Shown in pieces: positions 36,626 to 42,827 of a DNA stretch of 64,000 bases. The notes below the pieces were generated by a model. That model was not told the origin of the DNA, did not search any database, and saw nothing but the letters and a program-made list of their open reading frames with translations. Source of the DNA: a virus. The stretch lies in IMG/VR virus record IMGVR_UViG_3300034198_015569, positions 24,428 through 88,427 of that record, one strand, 5' to 3'. Every line of letters starts with the position of its first letter. Position 1 is the first letter of the stretch. A program made the position numbers and the translations under genes.

Positions 36626-36677
36626 AGAACGATTTCAGCACTTAAACGCTTGGTATGCAAAAAAGTCGTTCTGTTAA
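36626..36677 (+). ncRNA. TTTCAGCA RNA element, copy 1 (leader of the Ro60-like gene)
   Basis: AGAACGA (36626-36632) pairs with TCGTTCT (36666-36672). TTTCAGCA follows the 5' strand, AAAAAAG precedes the 3' strand, and GTTAA follows. The 25-base interior contains GC-TTGGTAT-GC, whose seven-base loop would read GGU (Thr) if an anticodon loop, but the stem is poor. It lies 18 bases before the Ro60-like start, so it may be both an RNA partner and an autoregulatory leader. Confidence 0.7.
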
Positions 36678-36694
36678 ACAAAAGGAATATTTAA

Positions 36695-38110
36695 ATGAAT
36701 ACTTTCGCACGTAATGTAGCATCAAACGTTGGTGCCTCTTCTCCTAAGATTGCTAAGACCCGCACTGAAAATGGTGCAGTTGCTTACACTTCATCCGGCA
36801 AGGCCAATCTTGATTTGTTTGCTGCAATTGGCGCAGCCCGCTCCCGTGATCTAACCAATGATTTCAAGGCGGCTCTTAATGAGAATCCTGAATTGGCAAC
36901 ACGTATCCTTCTATGGGCTCGTGATTGTCGTGGTGGTGCTGGTGAACGTTCAACCCCTCGCAAGCTTCTAGCTGTGCTTGAGACTGTAGACGTTGAACTA
37001 GCAGAGAAGGTGCTTCGTAAGCTACCAGAACTTGGCCGTTGGGATGACCTTCTAGATAGCGTTAAGACCCCTCGCCTTCGTGAGATTGGTTTCGGCCTAA
37101 TCCGTGACGCTTTGGCGGCTGGTAACGGTCTGTGCGCAAAGTGGATGCCACGTAAGGGTGATGAGGCTATCCAGCTTCGTTCATTCCTTGGTTGGTCTCC
37201 TAAGCGTTACCGTAAGACCCTGGTTTCACTAACCAAGGTTGTAGAACAGCAAATGTCTGCTAAGCAGTGGAGTGAGATTAAGTATCAATCCGTTCCTTCT
37301 GTTGCCATGGCACGCTCGATGAAGGCTTTCAGCCGTAACGATACTGTTCGTTTTGGCGAATACTTAAATAGAGTAAAAAAGGGCGAAACAAAGATTAATG
37401 CCTCTGTGGTATTCCCACATGACATTATTCGCTCTCTAAAGAGCGGACAAACTGCCGGTGCGGATGCTCAATGGAATGCATTGCCTGATTTTGTTGCATC
37501 GGACGAAAACTTTCTTCCAATTTGTGACGTATCAGGATCAATGAGTGTAGCTGTATCGGGTACGGTTTCTGCACTAGACGTTTGTCTTGGTCTTGGTCTG
37601 TATCTTTCAGAACGTGGTAAAGGTGCCTTTAAGGATATCTTTATGACTTTCTCTGCCCGCCCAACTCTTCAGAAGGTAAGTGGTTCACTAAGTGAACGTA
37701 TGAACCAAATGAATCGTGGTGCTTGGGATATGAACACGGACATGGAAGCTGCATTTAATGCTGTACTAGATCACGGTATTAAGTACAAAGTTCCGCAGGC
37801 AGATATGCCAACCACACTTATTGTCTTCTCCGATATGGAGTTTGATCAGTGTATTCGTAATGGAAATGATACCATCTATCGCAATATGCGTAAGCGTTTT
37901 GCTGATGCTGGTTACAATGTTCCTAAGGTTGTGTTTTGGAATCTTAATTCCAGAAATAAGCAGTTCCCTGTAACTGCAAAAGACCCAAACACTGCACTAG
38001 TGTCAGGCTTCAACCCAATTCTTGTTAAGAATCTTCTTGGCAAGGCGAATATCACTCCAGAACAAGTAATGCTTGACACTGTCATGGTAGAGCGTTATAA
38101 TCTAGATTGA
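36695..38110 (+). CDS. Ro60/Rsr-like RNA-binding protein (TROVE-type HEAT repeats + vWA)
   Basis: 471 aa. N-terminal TENGAVAYTSSGKANLDLFAAIGAARS, then LATRILLWARDCRGGAGERSTPRKLL and LPELGRWDDLLD are the helical-repeat signature of TROVE and the related DUF2828 proteins. The C-terminal 200 residues are a vWA domain with an intact MIDAS: ICDVSGSMS near residue 277, a Thr further on (NTDMEAAF) and FSDMEFD. Ro60-type rings bind Y RNAs on the outside and misfolded RNA ends in the pore. The gene is surrounded by seven short RNA elements with paired ends, which would be its natural RNA partners. GC-rich codons, so well expressed. Confidence 0.8.
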   Translation: MNTFARNVASNVGASSPKIAKTRTENGAVAYTSSGKANLDLFAAIGAARSRDLTNDFKAALNENPELATRILLWARDCRGGAGERSTPRKLLAVLETVDVELAEKVLRKLPELGRWDDLLDSVKTPRLREIGFGLIRDALAAGNGLCAKWMPRKGDEAIQLRSFLGWSPKRYRKTLVSLTKVVEQQMSAKQWSEIKYQSVPSVAMARSMKAFSRNDTVRFGEYLNRVKKGETKINASVVFPHDIIRSLKSGQTAGADAQWNALPDFVASDENFLPICDVSGSMSVAVSGTVSALDVCLGLGLYLSERGKGAFKDIFMTFSARPTLQKVSGSLSERMNQMNRGAWDMNTDMEAAFNAVLDHGIKYKVPQADMPTTLIVFSDMEFDQCIRNGNDTIYRNMRKRFADAGYNVPKVVFWNLNSRNKQFPVTAKDPNTALVSGFNPILVKNLLGKANITPEQVMLDTVMVERYNLD

Positions 38111-38145
38111 GAGTAGGGGATTCGTTCCCTACTTTCCTTAAGTTT

Positions 38146-38209
38146 AGGGCAATTTCAGCAAACATTTTAAATTTTTCTTTGTACGAAAAACTAAAAGTTG
38201 CCCTGTAAT
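38146..38209 (+). ncRNA. TTTCAGCA RNA element, copy 2
   Basis: AGGGCAA (38146-38152) pairs with TTGCCCT (38198-38204); TTTCAGCAA follows, AAAAG precedes, GTAATT ends it. The interior forms TTTTC-TTTGTAC-GAAAA, an anticodon-arm shape with T33 and UGU (Thr). The stem sequence differs from copy 1 while pairing is kept, which is covariation. Confidence 0.75.
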
Positions 38210-38211
38210 TA

Positions 38212-38279
38212 AGAACAATTTCAGCAAGTATTTAATACTTTTCCGCCAACAATTGGAAAATAAAACGTTGTTCTGTTAA
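38212..38279 (+). ncRNA. TTTCAGCA RNA element, copy 3
   Basis: AGAACAA (38212-38218) pairs with TTGTTCT (38268-38274), TTTCAGCA next to the 5' strand, GTTAA after. Interior hairpins AAGTAT/ATACTT and TTTTCC/GGAAAA; no clear anticodon arm. Directly follows copy 2 and precedes a small gene by 20 bases. Confidence 0.75.
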
Positions 38280-38293
38280 AATAAAGGATTATT

Positions 38294-38548
38294 ATGAATT
38301 TAGATGATGTTACTGCTGGTAATATGCGAACACTTTCCGAAAGATCGCTTCTTACTTTAAAAGAGGATGAATTTAGGAAAATTCGAAATCTTATTCATAA
38401 TGCGGCAAATTCTGGTGCATATTATATTCAATGTGATATAAAGTATCCAGAAACAGAGAATATGTTAAAAGATTTAGGTTTTAAGTTTAAAATTATGACC
38501 TTTAATAAAGATGTTACCACGTATAAAATTACATGGTGGATTGATTAA
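38294..38548 (+). CDS. Hypothetical protein, 84 aa, within the RNA-element array
   Basis: AAAGGATTATT precedes ATG. Mixed alpha/beta (EFRKIRNLIHNAANSGAYYIQCDIKYPETENMLKDLGFKFKI). Not recognised; the only protein gene between copies 3 and 4, so a role with the RNAs or the Ro60-like protein is worth testing. Confidence 0.75.
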   Translation: MNLDDVTAGNMRTLSERSLLTLKEDEFRKIRNLIHNAANSGAYYIQCDIKYPETENMLKDLGFKFKIMTFNKDVTTYKITWWID

Positions 38549-38554
38549 GAATTG

Positions 38555-38682
38555 AGAACCATTTCAGCAAATTTACTTTTATTTGCCTACGAAGCAAAAG
38601 GTGTCGGTTCGAGCCCGGCCCACCACACCAACTATGTGGTGGTAGTTTAATTGGATAGAACTTTATAAGGTGGTTCTGATAA
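38555..38682 (+). ncRNA. TTTCAGCA RNA element, copy 4, with permuted tRNA-Arg(ACG) body
   Basis: Closing stem AGAACCA (38555-38561) with TGGTTCT (38671-38677); TTTCAGCAA after the 5' strand. Interior in order: anticodon arm TTTGC-CTACGAA-GCAAA (38582-38598, ACG), variable AGGT, T-arm GTCGG-TTCGAGC-CCGGC, acceptor 3' strand CCACCAC (38620-38626), ACCA, five linker bases, acceptor 5' strand GTGGTGG (38636-38642), TA, D-arm GTTT-AATTGGATA-GAAC (38645-38661). Every tRNA part is present but the 3' half comes first, with the break between D-arm and anticodon arm. This is the tRNA-mimic layout reported for YrlA-type bacterial Y RNAs. Confidence 0.85.
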
Positions 38683-38695
38683 AAGATTAGAATTA

Positions 38696-38755
38696 AGAAC
38701 GATTTCAGCAACTTAAAAATTTCACTGTTAATGAAAACCAAAGTCGTTCTGATAA
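38696..38755 (+). ncRNA. TTTCAGCA RNA element, copy 5, anticodon-arm only
   Basis: AGAACGA (38696-38702) pairs with TCGTTCT (38744-38750); TTTCAGCAA and AAAG in place, GATAAA after. The interior is one hairpin TTTCA-CTGTTAA-TGAAA, exactly an anticodon arm with GUU (Asn); the same loop occurs in both tRNA-Asn genes of this window. Confidence 0.75.
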
Positions 38756-38760
38756 AATTT

Positions 38761-38875
38761 AGGATATTTTCAGCAATCTAAATTTCAAACAATGTAACAT
38801 GGGTTCGAATCCCATACATTCGAAAGAATGTTAGCCAAGTGGTAAGGCAATTGTCAAAAAAGTTATCCTGTTAAA
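38761..38875 (+). ncRNA. TTTCAGCA RNA element, copy 6, with permuted tRNA body (UUC-like)
   Basis: AGGATA with TATCCT (38761-38766, 38864-38869), TTTCAGCAA, then TTTCAA and ACAAT, GTAAC, T-arm ATGGG-TTCGAAT-CCCAT, ACATTC-GAAA-GAATGT (acceptor stem capped by a GNRA loop), TA, D-arm GCC-AAGTGGTAA-GGC, A, ATTGT C, then AAAAAAG. ATTGT pairs with ACAAT, so the permutation point lies in the anticodon loop; joined halves would read C-TTTCAA, anticodon UUC (Glu). No CCA. The GNRA cap argues for a tRNA mimic rather than a tRNA precursor in this copy. Confidence 0.85.
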
Positions 38876-38959
38876 ATTATGGGCAAGACCCGAAATTCTT
38901 ATGCGTCGGGAGATATTACAAGCGTGTTAATGGGGGCTATGTAATAATTAAATTTCCGG

Positions 38960-38987
38960 TTGACAAAAAATTAACTTGGTGTATAAA
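38960..38987 (+). promoter_or_regulatory. Promoter of the CAU tRNA pair
   Basis: TTGACA 38960-38965, 16 bases, TATAAA 38982-38987, 12 bases before the tRNA. Confidence 0.75.
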
Positions 38988-38998
38988 TAATAGAATAT

Positions 38999-39073
38999 TG
39001 CTGGCGGGAGGTTTAGAATCTCATTGGTCTCATAAACCAAAGAACTGGTGCAAATCCATGGCTTCAGCAACCA
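38999..39073 (+). tRNA. tRNA-like gene, anticodon CAU, degenerate
   Basis: Anticodon arm TTGGT-CTCATAA-ACCAA is perfect; D-stem GAG/CTC; acceptor TGCTGGC/TTCAGCA has a mismatch; T-stem only TGG/CCA around TGCAAAT; ACCA encoded. Confidence 0.65.
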
Positions 39074-39079
39074 ATTTAA

Positions 39080-39165
39080 TGCGGGGACAAGCCGGAGTGG
39101 CTAACTAGCCTCATAAGCTAGAGATTAATTTCTAATGGAATGTGCAACTCATTCCCCCGCAACCA
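39080..39165 (+). tRNA. tRNA with anticodon CAU, long variable region
   Basis: Acceptor TGCGGGG/CCCCGCA, D-stem AGCC/GGCT, anticodon arm CTAGC-CTCATAA-GCTAG, variable region of about 16 bases, T-arm GAATG-TGCAACT-CATTC, then A and CCA. Confidence 0.75.
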
Positions 39166-39336
39166 ACACGGTAAGGTTTACTATTCTTATCCCATATAAT
39201 GGTGTGATATTAATGGGTAAATCATATTGACGGCGAGGGCAAAGATCAAAGCGGGAAACCGGCACATTCGTTGTTCTATTTGAGGATAGACTTTGTGGGG
39301 GCCAGTCAATAATTATTTTAAAAGGTTAAACATTGA
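39166..39336 (+). other. Gene-free spacer
   Basis: 170 bases without an ORF. CTAT/ATAG and a possible CCGGCAC/GTGGGGGCC pairing are visible, but no tRNA or element copy. Possibly a degenerate tRNA tract before the HNH insert. Confidence 0.3.
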
Positions 39337-39831
39337 GTGTTTTGTTTAAATTGTAATAAAGAAACAAAGAATCCAAAATATTGTTGTAGATCATGTTCTG
39401 TATCTAAAAATAATTTAGGCGTACAAAGAAATAAACCAGTTGACAAAATATGTTTAAACTGTAGTAATAAAGTAAAACGAAATAAATCGAAATTTTGTTC
39501 TATGGAATGTTCCTTAAATTATAAGGCTATAGAAAAGAGAAGAGAAGTTTTAAGTAATCTTGAAAATGGAAAATATATTTCATTTAAGCAACTTAGAGCA
39601 CTTCTGTTAGATACATATAAAACTTGTCAAGAATGTAATATTGAACCTATATGGAATAATAAACCATTAAGTTTTCAAATAGATCATATTGACGGAAATA
39701 GTGATAATAATGACATTAAAAATTTACGGGTATTGTGTCCTAATTGTCATACACAAACTATAACATGGTGTTCAAGAAATATAAAAAACACCAAACGTAA
39801 TAAATATCTTAGAAGATATAAGGCTCCTTAG
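39337..39831 (+). CDS. HNH homing endonuclease ending inside tRNA-Val
   Basis: GTG start, 164 aa. Cys clusters CLNCNKETK, YCCRSCSVS, CLNCSNK, FCSMECS form zinc-finger-like modules, then TCQECNIEPIW, FQIDHIDGNSDNNDIKNLRVLCPNCHTQT is a full HNH core. The stop, TAG, lies in the acceptor end of tRNA-Val: gene and tRNA overlap by ten bases. TAG is uncommon as a stop here, and the CUA tRNA could extend the protein through the tRNA sequence. Confidence 0.85.
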   Translation: MFCLNCNKETKNPKYCCRSCSVSKNNLGVQRNKPVDKICLNCSNKVKRNKSKFCSMECSLNYKAIEKRREVLSNLENGKYISFKQLRALLLDTYKTCQECNIEPIWNNKPLSFQIDHIDGNSDNNDIKNLRVLCPNCHTQTITWCSRNIKNTKRNKYLRRYKAP

Positions 39832-39895
39832 TTAAAAAGGATAACATCTCTTTTACACGGAGAATTCGGCGGGGCGGTACCGTCAGGAGCTACCA
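39822..39895 (+). tRNA. tRNA-Val(UAC)
   Basis: Acceptor GGCTCCT/AGGAGCT, D-arm GTTA...TAAC, anticodon arm TCTCT-TTTACAC-GGAGA, T-stem GGCGG/CCGTC with loop GGCGGTA, ACCA. Third tRNA here with a GGCGG-type T-loop. Confidence 0.8.
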
Positions 39896-39910
39896 AAATT
39901 TAAGAACAAG

Positions 39911-39938
39911 AAAGCGGCCATAATGCCGCTTTTCTTTT
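39911..39938 (+). terminator. Rho-independent terminator
   Basis: AAAGCGGC and GCCGCTTT pair around CATAAT, followed by TCTTTT. Ends the tRNA/HNH unit. Confidence 0.8.
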
Positions 39939-39950
39939 AAGTGGAGTAAT

Positions 39951-40523
39951 ATGAATACACATAAAGATTACGAAGTTTTTAGATCGCCACTTTTTGTATA
40001 TAAATGTTTATATGATAATTATCCTAATTTAATTAAAGGTGATGTATTGGACCCATCCGCAGGTGATGGAAGAATGATTTTAGAATTAATAAACCGTGGG
40101 AATAATAATAAACACATGTTGTGTGATATTCGAGAAGAAGAAATTACTACATGGAAAAACATTCCTTCTTTTATAAATGCTGAATTTAAAATTGGCAACT
40201 TTCTTGAAATTGAATCATTTCGTAAATTTGACTCAATTATCACCAATCCACCATTTACACTCACTGTACCCTTTATTGAACATGGTATGAAGTGGTTAAA
40301 AGACAATGGTAATATAGCCATTCTTCAAAGATCAAATTGGTTAGGAACATATAAACGAAGTCAGTGGCTTAAACAGTCAGGACTTAGATACGTTTTGGTA
40401 ATCCCTAAACGTCCCATATGGGAGATTGATGGGCGGGATAATCGCTCTGATACATATGAATATTTCTGGTTTATTTTTCAAAAAGGTTATACCGGATTAC
40501 CTGAAGTTGATTGGCTCTTATAA
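39951..40523 (+). CDS. Adenine-specific DNA methyltransferase-like protein
   Basis: 190 aa. VLDPSAGDGRMILEL near residues 31-45 is the AdoMet-binding motif I; SIITNPPFTLTVPFIEHGMKWL holds the NPPF catalytic motif of N6-adenine (or related amino) methyltransferases. No separate target-recognition domain, so it may be a solitary enzyme protecting phage DNA or an RNA/protein methylase. GTGGAGTAAT before ATG. Confidence 0.8.
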   Translation: MNTHKDYEVFRSPLFVYKCLYDNYPNLIKGDVLDPSAGDGRMILELINRGNNNKHMLCDIREEEITTWKNIPSFINAEFKIGNFLEIESFRKFDSIITNPPFTLTVPFIEHGMKWLKDNGNIAILQRSNWLGTYKRSQWLKQSGLRYVLVIPKRPIWEIDGRDNRSDTYEYFWFIFQKGYTGLPEVDWLL

Positions 40524-40556
40524 TAATTTCTTTTTGTCAAGATAAATACTTTTAAA

Positions 40557-40715
40557 ATGAACATAATAAAAAATATTTTACTCGTAATTGGGCTATTGAT
40601 TTTTGGGATAGGATTGGTATTATTAGCCATCGTCGCTTTGGTTCCACTGATTCTAATTATTATTTCTCTAATAATAATGAAATTTGGAATTAGAGAGACA
40701 TGGGGAACGTTTTAA
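40557..40715 (+). CDS. Small membrane protein, 52 aa
   Basis: ATG 40557. Nearly all hydrophobic: ILLVIGLLIFGIGLVLLAIVAL then LILIIISLIIM, then GIRETWGTF. Two helices or one long hairpin. Ribosome site is weak. Unknown role. Confidence 0.6.
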   Translation: MNIIKNILLVIGLLIFGIGLVLLAIVALVPLILIIISLIIMKFGIRETWGTF

Positions 40716-40740
40716 TGTAAATGTGAGGGGAAGTTTTAGT

Positions 40741-41196
40741 ATGATTAAGCATAAGTATTTTGAAATTTCTAATGCTGACATTGACAATAACTTTGGTCTA
40801 TTTCGATCTTTGGCCCGCAATAATATCTACTCATCTGATGGAGTTTTTGAACAAACTTGGAATTATCCTAACGATACTATTCCAAATAAAGTTTATATGT
40901 CTGTAGCATTTATTGGCGAAGAGCCTCTTGCTGTTGCCATGGTAAACAAAAAGGTATATTATGGGTGGGAATTTACCAACTATGATATCAAGAAAACCGA
41001 TGGAATGTTTGGAGTTTTTGTGCATCCTCTCCATCGGCTACGTGGACTTGGCGAATATACTACGAATCATTTGTTTAAGAATTCTAACCTACGTCAAGTT
41101 TCTTTGGTGGGGGGAACTGCTGAAAGAATCGTTAAAAACGTAACTCCTGTAATGAAGTATATTCGGGCAGACGTTTTTAGCTCTATTTTGGCATAA
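40741..41196 (+). CDS. GNAT-like acetyltransferase
   Basis: GAGGGGAAG before ATG 40741 excludes the longer frame from 40684. 151 aa. GMFGVFVHPLHRLRGLGEYTTNHLF has the V-x-P-x-x-R-x-x-G-x-G acetyl-CoA loop of GNAT enzymes, with a preceding beta strand (AVAMVNKKVYYG). The fold fits; the acceptor (protein, tRNA or small molecule) is unknown. It ends shortly before element copy 7. Confidence 0.65.
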   Translation: MIKHKYFEISNADIDNNFGLFRSLARNNIYSSDGVFEQTWNYPNDTIPNKVYMSVAFIGEEPLAVAMVNKKVYYGWEFTNYDIKKTDGMFGVFVHPLHRLRGLGEYTTNHLFKNSNLRQVSLVGGTAERIVKNVTPVMKYIRADVFSSILA

Positions 41197-41243
41197 GATG
41201 AATAAAAAGAGTTGGTAGGGGAGTGTCCCCTACCCAAGAGTTT

Positions 41244-41371
41244 AGGACTATTTCAGCAAATAATAGCTTTGGAAAAACCTTGTGTCGGCGGTTCAAATCC
41301 GTCTCTCCCGCCCAATCGGGAGATAGCTCAGTCTGGTAGAGCAAAGGATAGCAAAAAAGTAGTCCTGTTAA
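41244..41371 (+). ncRNA. TTTCAGCA RNA element, copy 7, with permuted tRNA-Pro(UGG)-like body
   Basis: AGGACTA (41244-41250) pairs with TAGTCCT (41360-41366), TTTCAGCAA, AAAAAAG and GTTAA in place. Interior: CTTTGGAA (loop with UGG), CCTT, GTGTC, T-arm GGCGG-TTCAAAT-CCGTC, acceptor 3' TCTCCCG, CCCA, two bases, acceptor 5' CGGGAGA, TA, D-arm GCTC-AGTCTGGTA-GAGC, A, AAGG. AAGG pairs with CCTT, placing the break in the anticodon arm. C1-G72 pairing is typical of proline tRNA, agreeing with UGG. CCA is retained. Confidence 0.85.
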
Positions 41372-41390
41372 TAACACATAAGAGGTATCA

Positions 41391-41645
41391 ATGACTCTAT
41401 CTAGCCTTATTTTAAGGCAAGCAGCAGCACATGCTGTTATCATTTCTGCATTGATGACAACATGTTGGTATTCGGTAACGATATATTTTTATAATACTGG
41501 ATATCCGATTACAGCCGGAATGTTGTATTTGGTAGTTTTCTTGTATTTTATGAGTATTGTTGAGCGTCGAAGACAAATGTTTATTGAATTTATCAATCAA
41601 TTAATGGTTATTACAGAAAATATAAATAAAATAAAGAAAAATTAA
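41391..41645 (+). CDS. Small membrane protein, 84 aa
   Basis: AAGAGGTATCA before ATG, 19 bases after element copy 7. Two helices (AAAHAVIISALMTTCWYSVTIYFY and TAGMLYLVVFLYFMSIV) and a helical polar tail. Not recognised. Confidence 0.7.
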   Translation: MTLSSLILRQAAAHAVIISALMTTCWYSVTIYFYNTGYPITAGMLYLVVFLYFMSIVERRRQMFIEFINQLMVITENINKIKKN

Positions 41646-41662
41646 TTTTTCTTTAAATCAAT

Positions 41663-41712
41663 ATACTAGAAAGGGGTTTTCTAGTATTCTTTAATGCAAA
41701 GGAGTTTTGCAC
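41663..41712 (+). promoter_or_regulatory. Two-hairpin leader of nadM
   Basis: Hairpin 1: ATACTAGAAA-GGGGT-TTTCTAGTAT (41663-41687), then TCTTTAAT. Hairpin 2: TGCAAA-GGAG-TTTTGCA (41695-41711) puts the ribosome site in its loop. The nadV leader has the same plan with different stem sequences. Confidence 0.65.
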
Positions 41713-42825
41713 ATGTCTAAAAAGTTCAAGTTGGCCGTTTTCATTGGCCGTTTCCAGCCACTTCATAATGAGCACGTTCGCAATATTCAAACGTGTCTAG
41801 ATGTAGCCGACAAGGCTCTAATTCTTATTGGTGGCGCCAATCTTTCCCGTTCTCCTAAGAATCCTTTTACGTTCGCTGAACGTCGAGATATTATCTATAA
41901 TCATTTTTATCGTAAAATGTCTTTGGATGATATCCTTCCTTGTAATGAATATCAGTCTGATGATGATCGTTGGGCGGCAGAGGTTCAAAAGACCGTCTAT
42001 GGTCTTGGATACAAGGATGAAGATGTAACTCTTGTGGGTTGCAATAAGGATAATTCTTCATTCTATTTGAAGATGTTCCCTGGTTGGAAGGGAACCAATG
42101 TACCATTCCTTAAGAATATCAATGCGACTGATGTTCGTAATGATTTCTATAATTATGGTAACATTAATGTAAACCTTTCTCAGGAACTTCCTACTAGCAC
42201 CATTGATTTTCTTAATGATTTCTATTTCAACAAAAAGGAAATCTATGATTGGTTGGTGGATTGGCATAATTATGATCAGTCCATTGTGTGGATGAAGAAG
42301 CCCGTCGCTGATCTTGATACATTGATCAAGCTCTTCAATCAAAGTCAGAAGGCGGGGAAGGATTTTTATTTTACAAATTATCCAATCCAAACGCCTTGTG
42401 TTGATGCAGTTGTTACACAGTCGAATCATATTCTTTTGGTTGAAAGAAAGAACCATCCTGGCAAGGGGCTTTTGGCTCTTCCTGGCGGCCACCGAAATGA
42501 AGATGAGCGGGATATTGATGCTGCTGTTCGTGAGCTTCGGGAAGAGACTTGCATTGCGGATCGATACGGGGAAATTCCTCCTGGCAAGCTGAAGGATTTC
42601 ATTGTAAATCCTCAAGGTTTGAACGTGGATTGTCCCTGGCGTTCGGAAAGAGGCCGTGTGACCTCTACCGCATTTCATTTCAAGCTTCCTGATGTTACCA
42701 AGCTGTATAAGGTAACGGGAACTGATGATGCGGCAACTGCTAAGTGGTATCCTCTAGGTACTCTTAAGGATAATGATTTCTTTGAAGATCACAGAGATAT
42801 CATCCGTCAGATTTTGGGATTTTGA
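41713..42825 (+). CDS. nadM: NMN adenylyltransferase / Nudix hydrolase (bifunctional NadM)
   Basis: 370 aa. N-terminal FIGRFQPLHNEHVRNI (H-x-x-H of nucleotidyltransferases) and later SRSPKNPFTFAERRD-type loop show NMN adenylyltransferase. The C-terminal half is a Nudix hydrolase: LPGGHRNEDERD and AVRELREETCI near residues 256-280, the usual ADP-ribose pyrophosphatase. It makes NAD+ from NMN and ATP; with NadV it completes salvage from nicotinamide, which lets phages rebuild NAD+ after depletion by host defences. ATG 41713 follows AAAGGAG in a hairpin loop. Confidence 0.95.
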   Translation: MSKKFKLAVFIGRFQPLHNEHVRNIQTCLDVADKALILIGGANLSRSPKNPFTFAERRDIIYNHFYRKMSLDDILPCNEYQSDDDRWAAEVQKTVYGLGYKDEDVTLVGCNKDNSSFYLKMFPGWKGTNVPFLKNINATDVRNDFYNYGNINVNLSQELPTSTIDFLNDFYFNKKEIYDWLVDWHNYDQSIVWMKKPVADLDTLIKLFNQSQKAGKDFYFTNYPIQTPCVDAVVTQSNHILLVERKNHPGKGLLALPGGHRNEDERDIDAAVRELREETCIADRYGEIPPGKLKDFIVNPQGLNVDCPWRSERGRVTSTAFHFKLPDVTKLYKVTGTDDAATAKWYPLGTLKDNDFFEDHRDIIRQILGF

Positions 42826-42827
42826 AC

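Noticed and set aside
36695-38110. Reading the TROVE/vWA gene as a tellurium-resistance (TerF/TerY-like) vWA protein
   Set aside because: The N-terminal helical repeats with the GGAGER and GRWDDLL phrases are those of TROVE/DUF2828 proteins, and no ter operon is present.
36626-41371. TTTCAGCA elements as hammerhead or another known small ribozyme
   Set aside because: The CTGATGA and GAAA core of hammerheads is missing and no other ribozyme consensus fits.
36626-41371. TTTCAGCA elements as CRISPR repeats or insertion-sequence ends
   Set aside because: Stem sequences differ between copies, spacing is irregular, and there is no cas gene or transposase.
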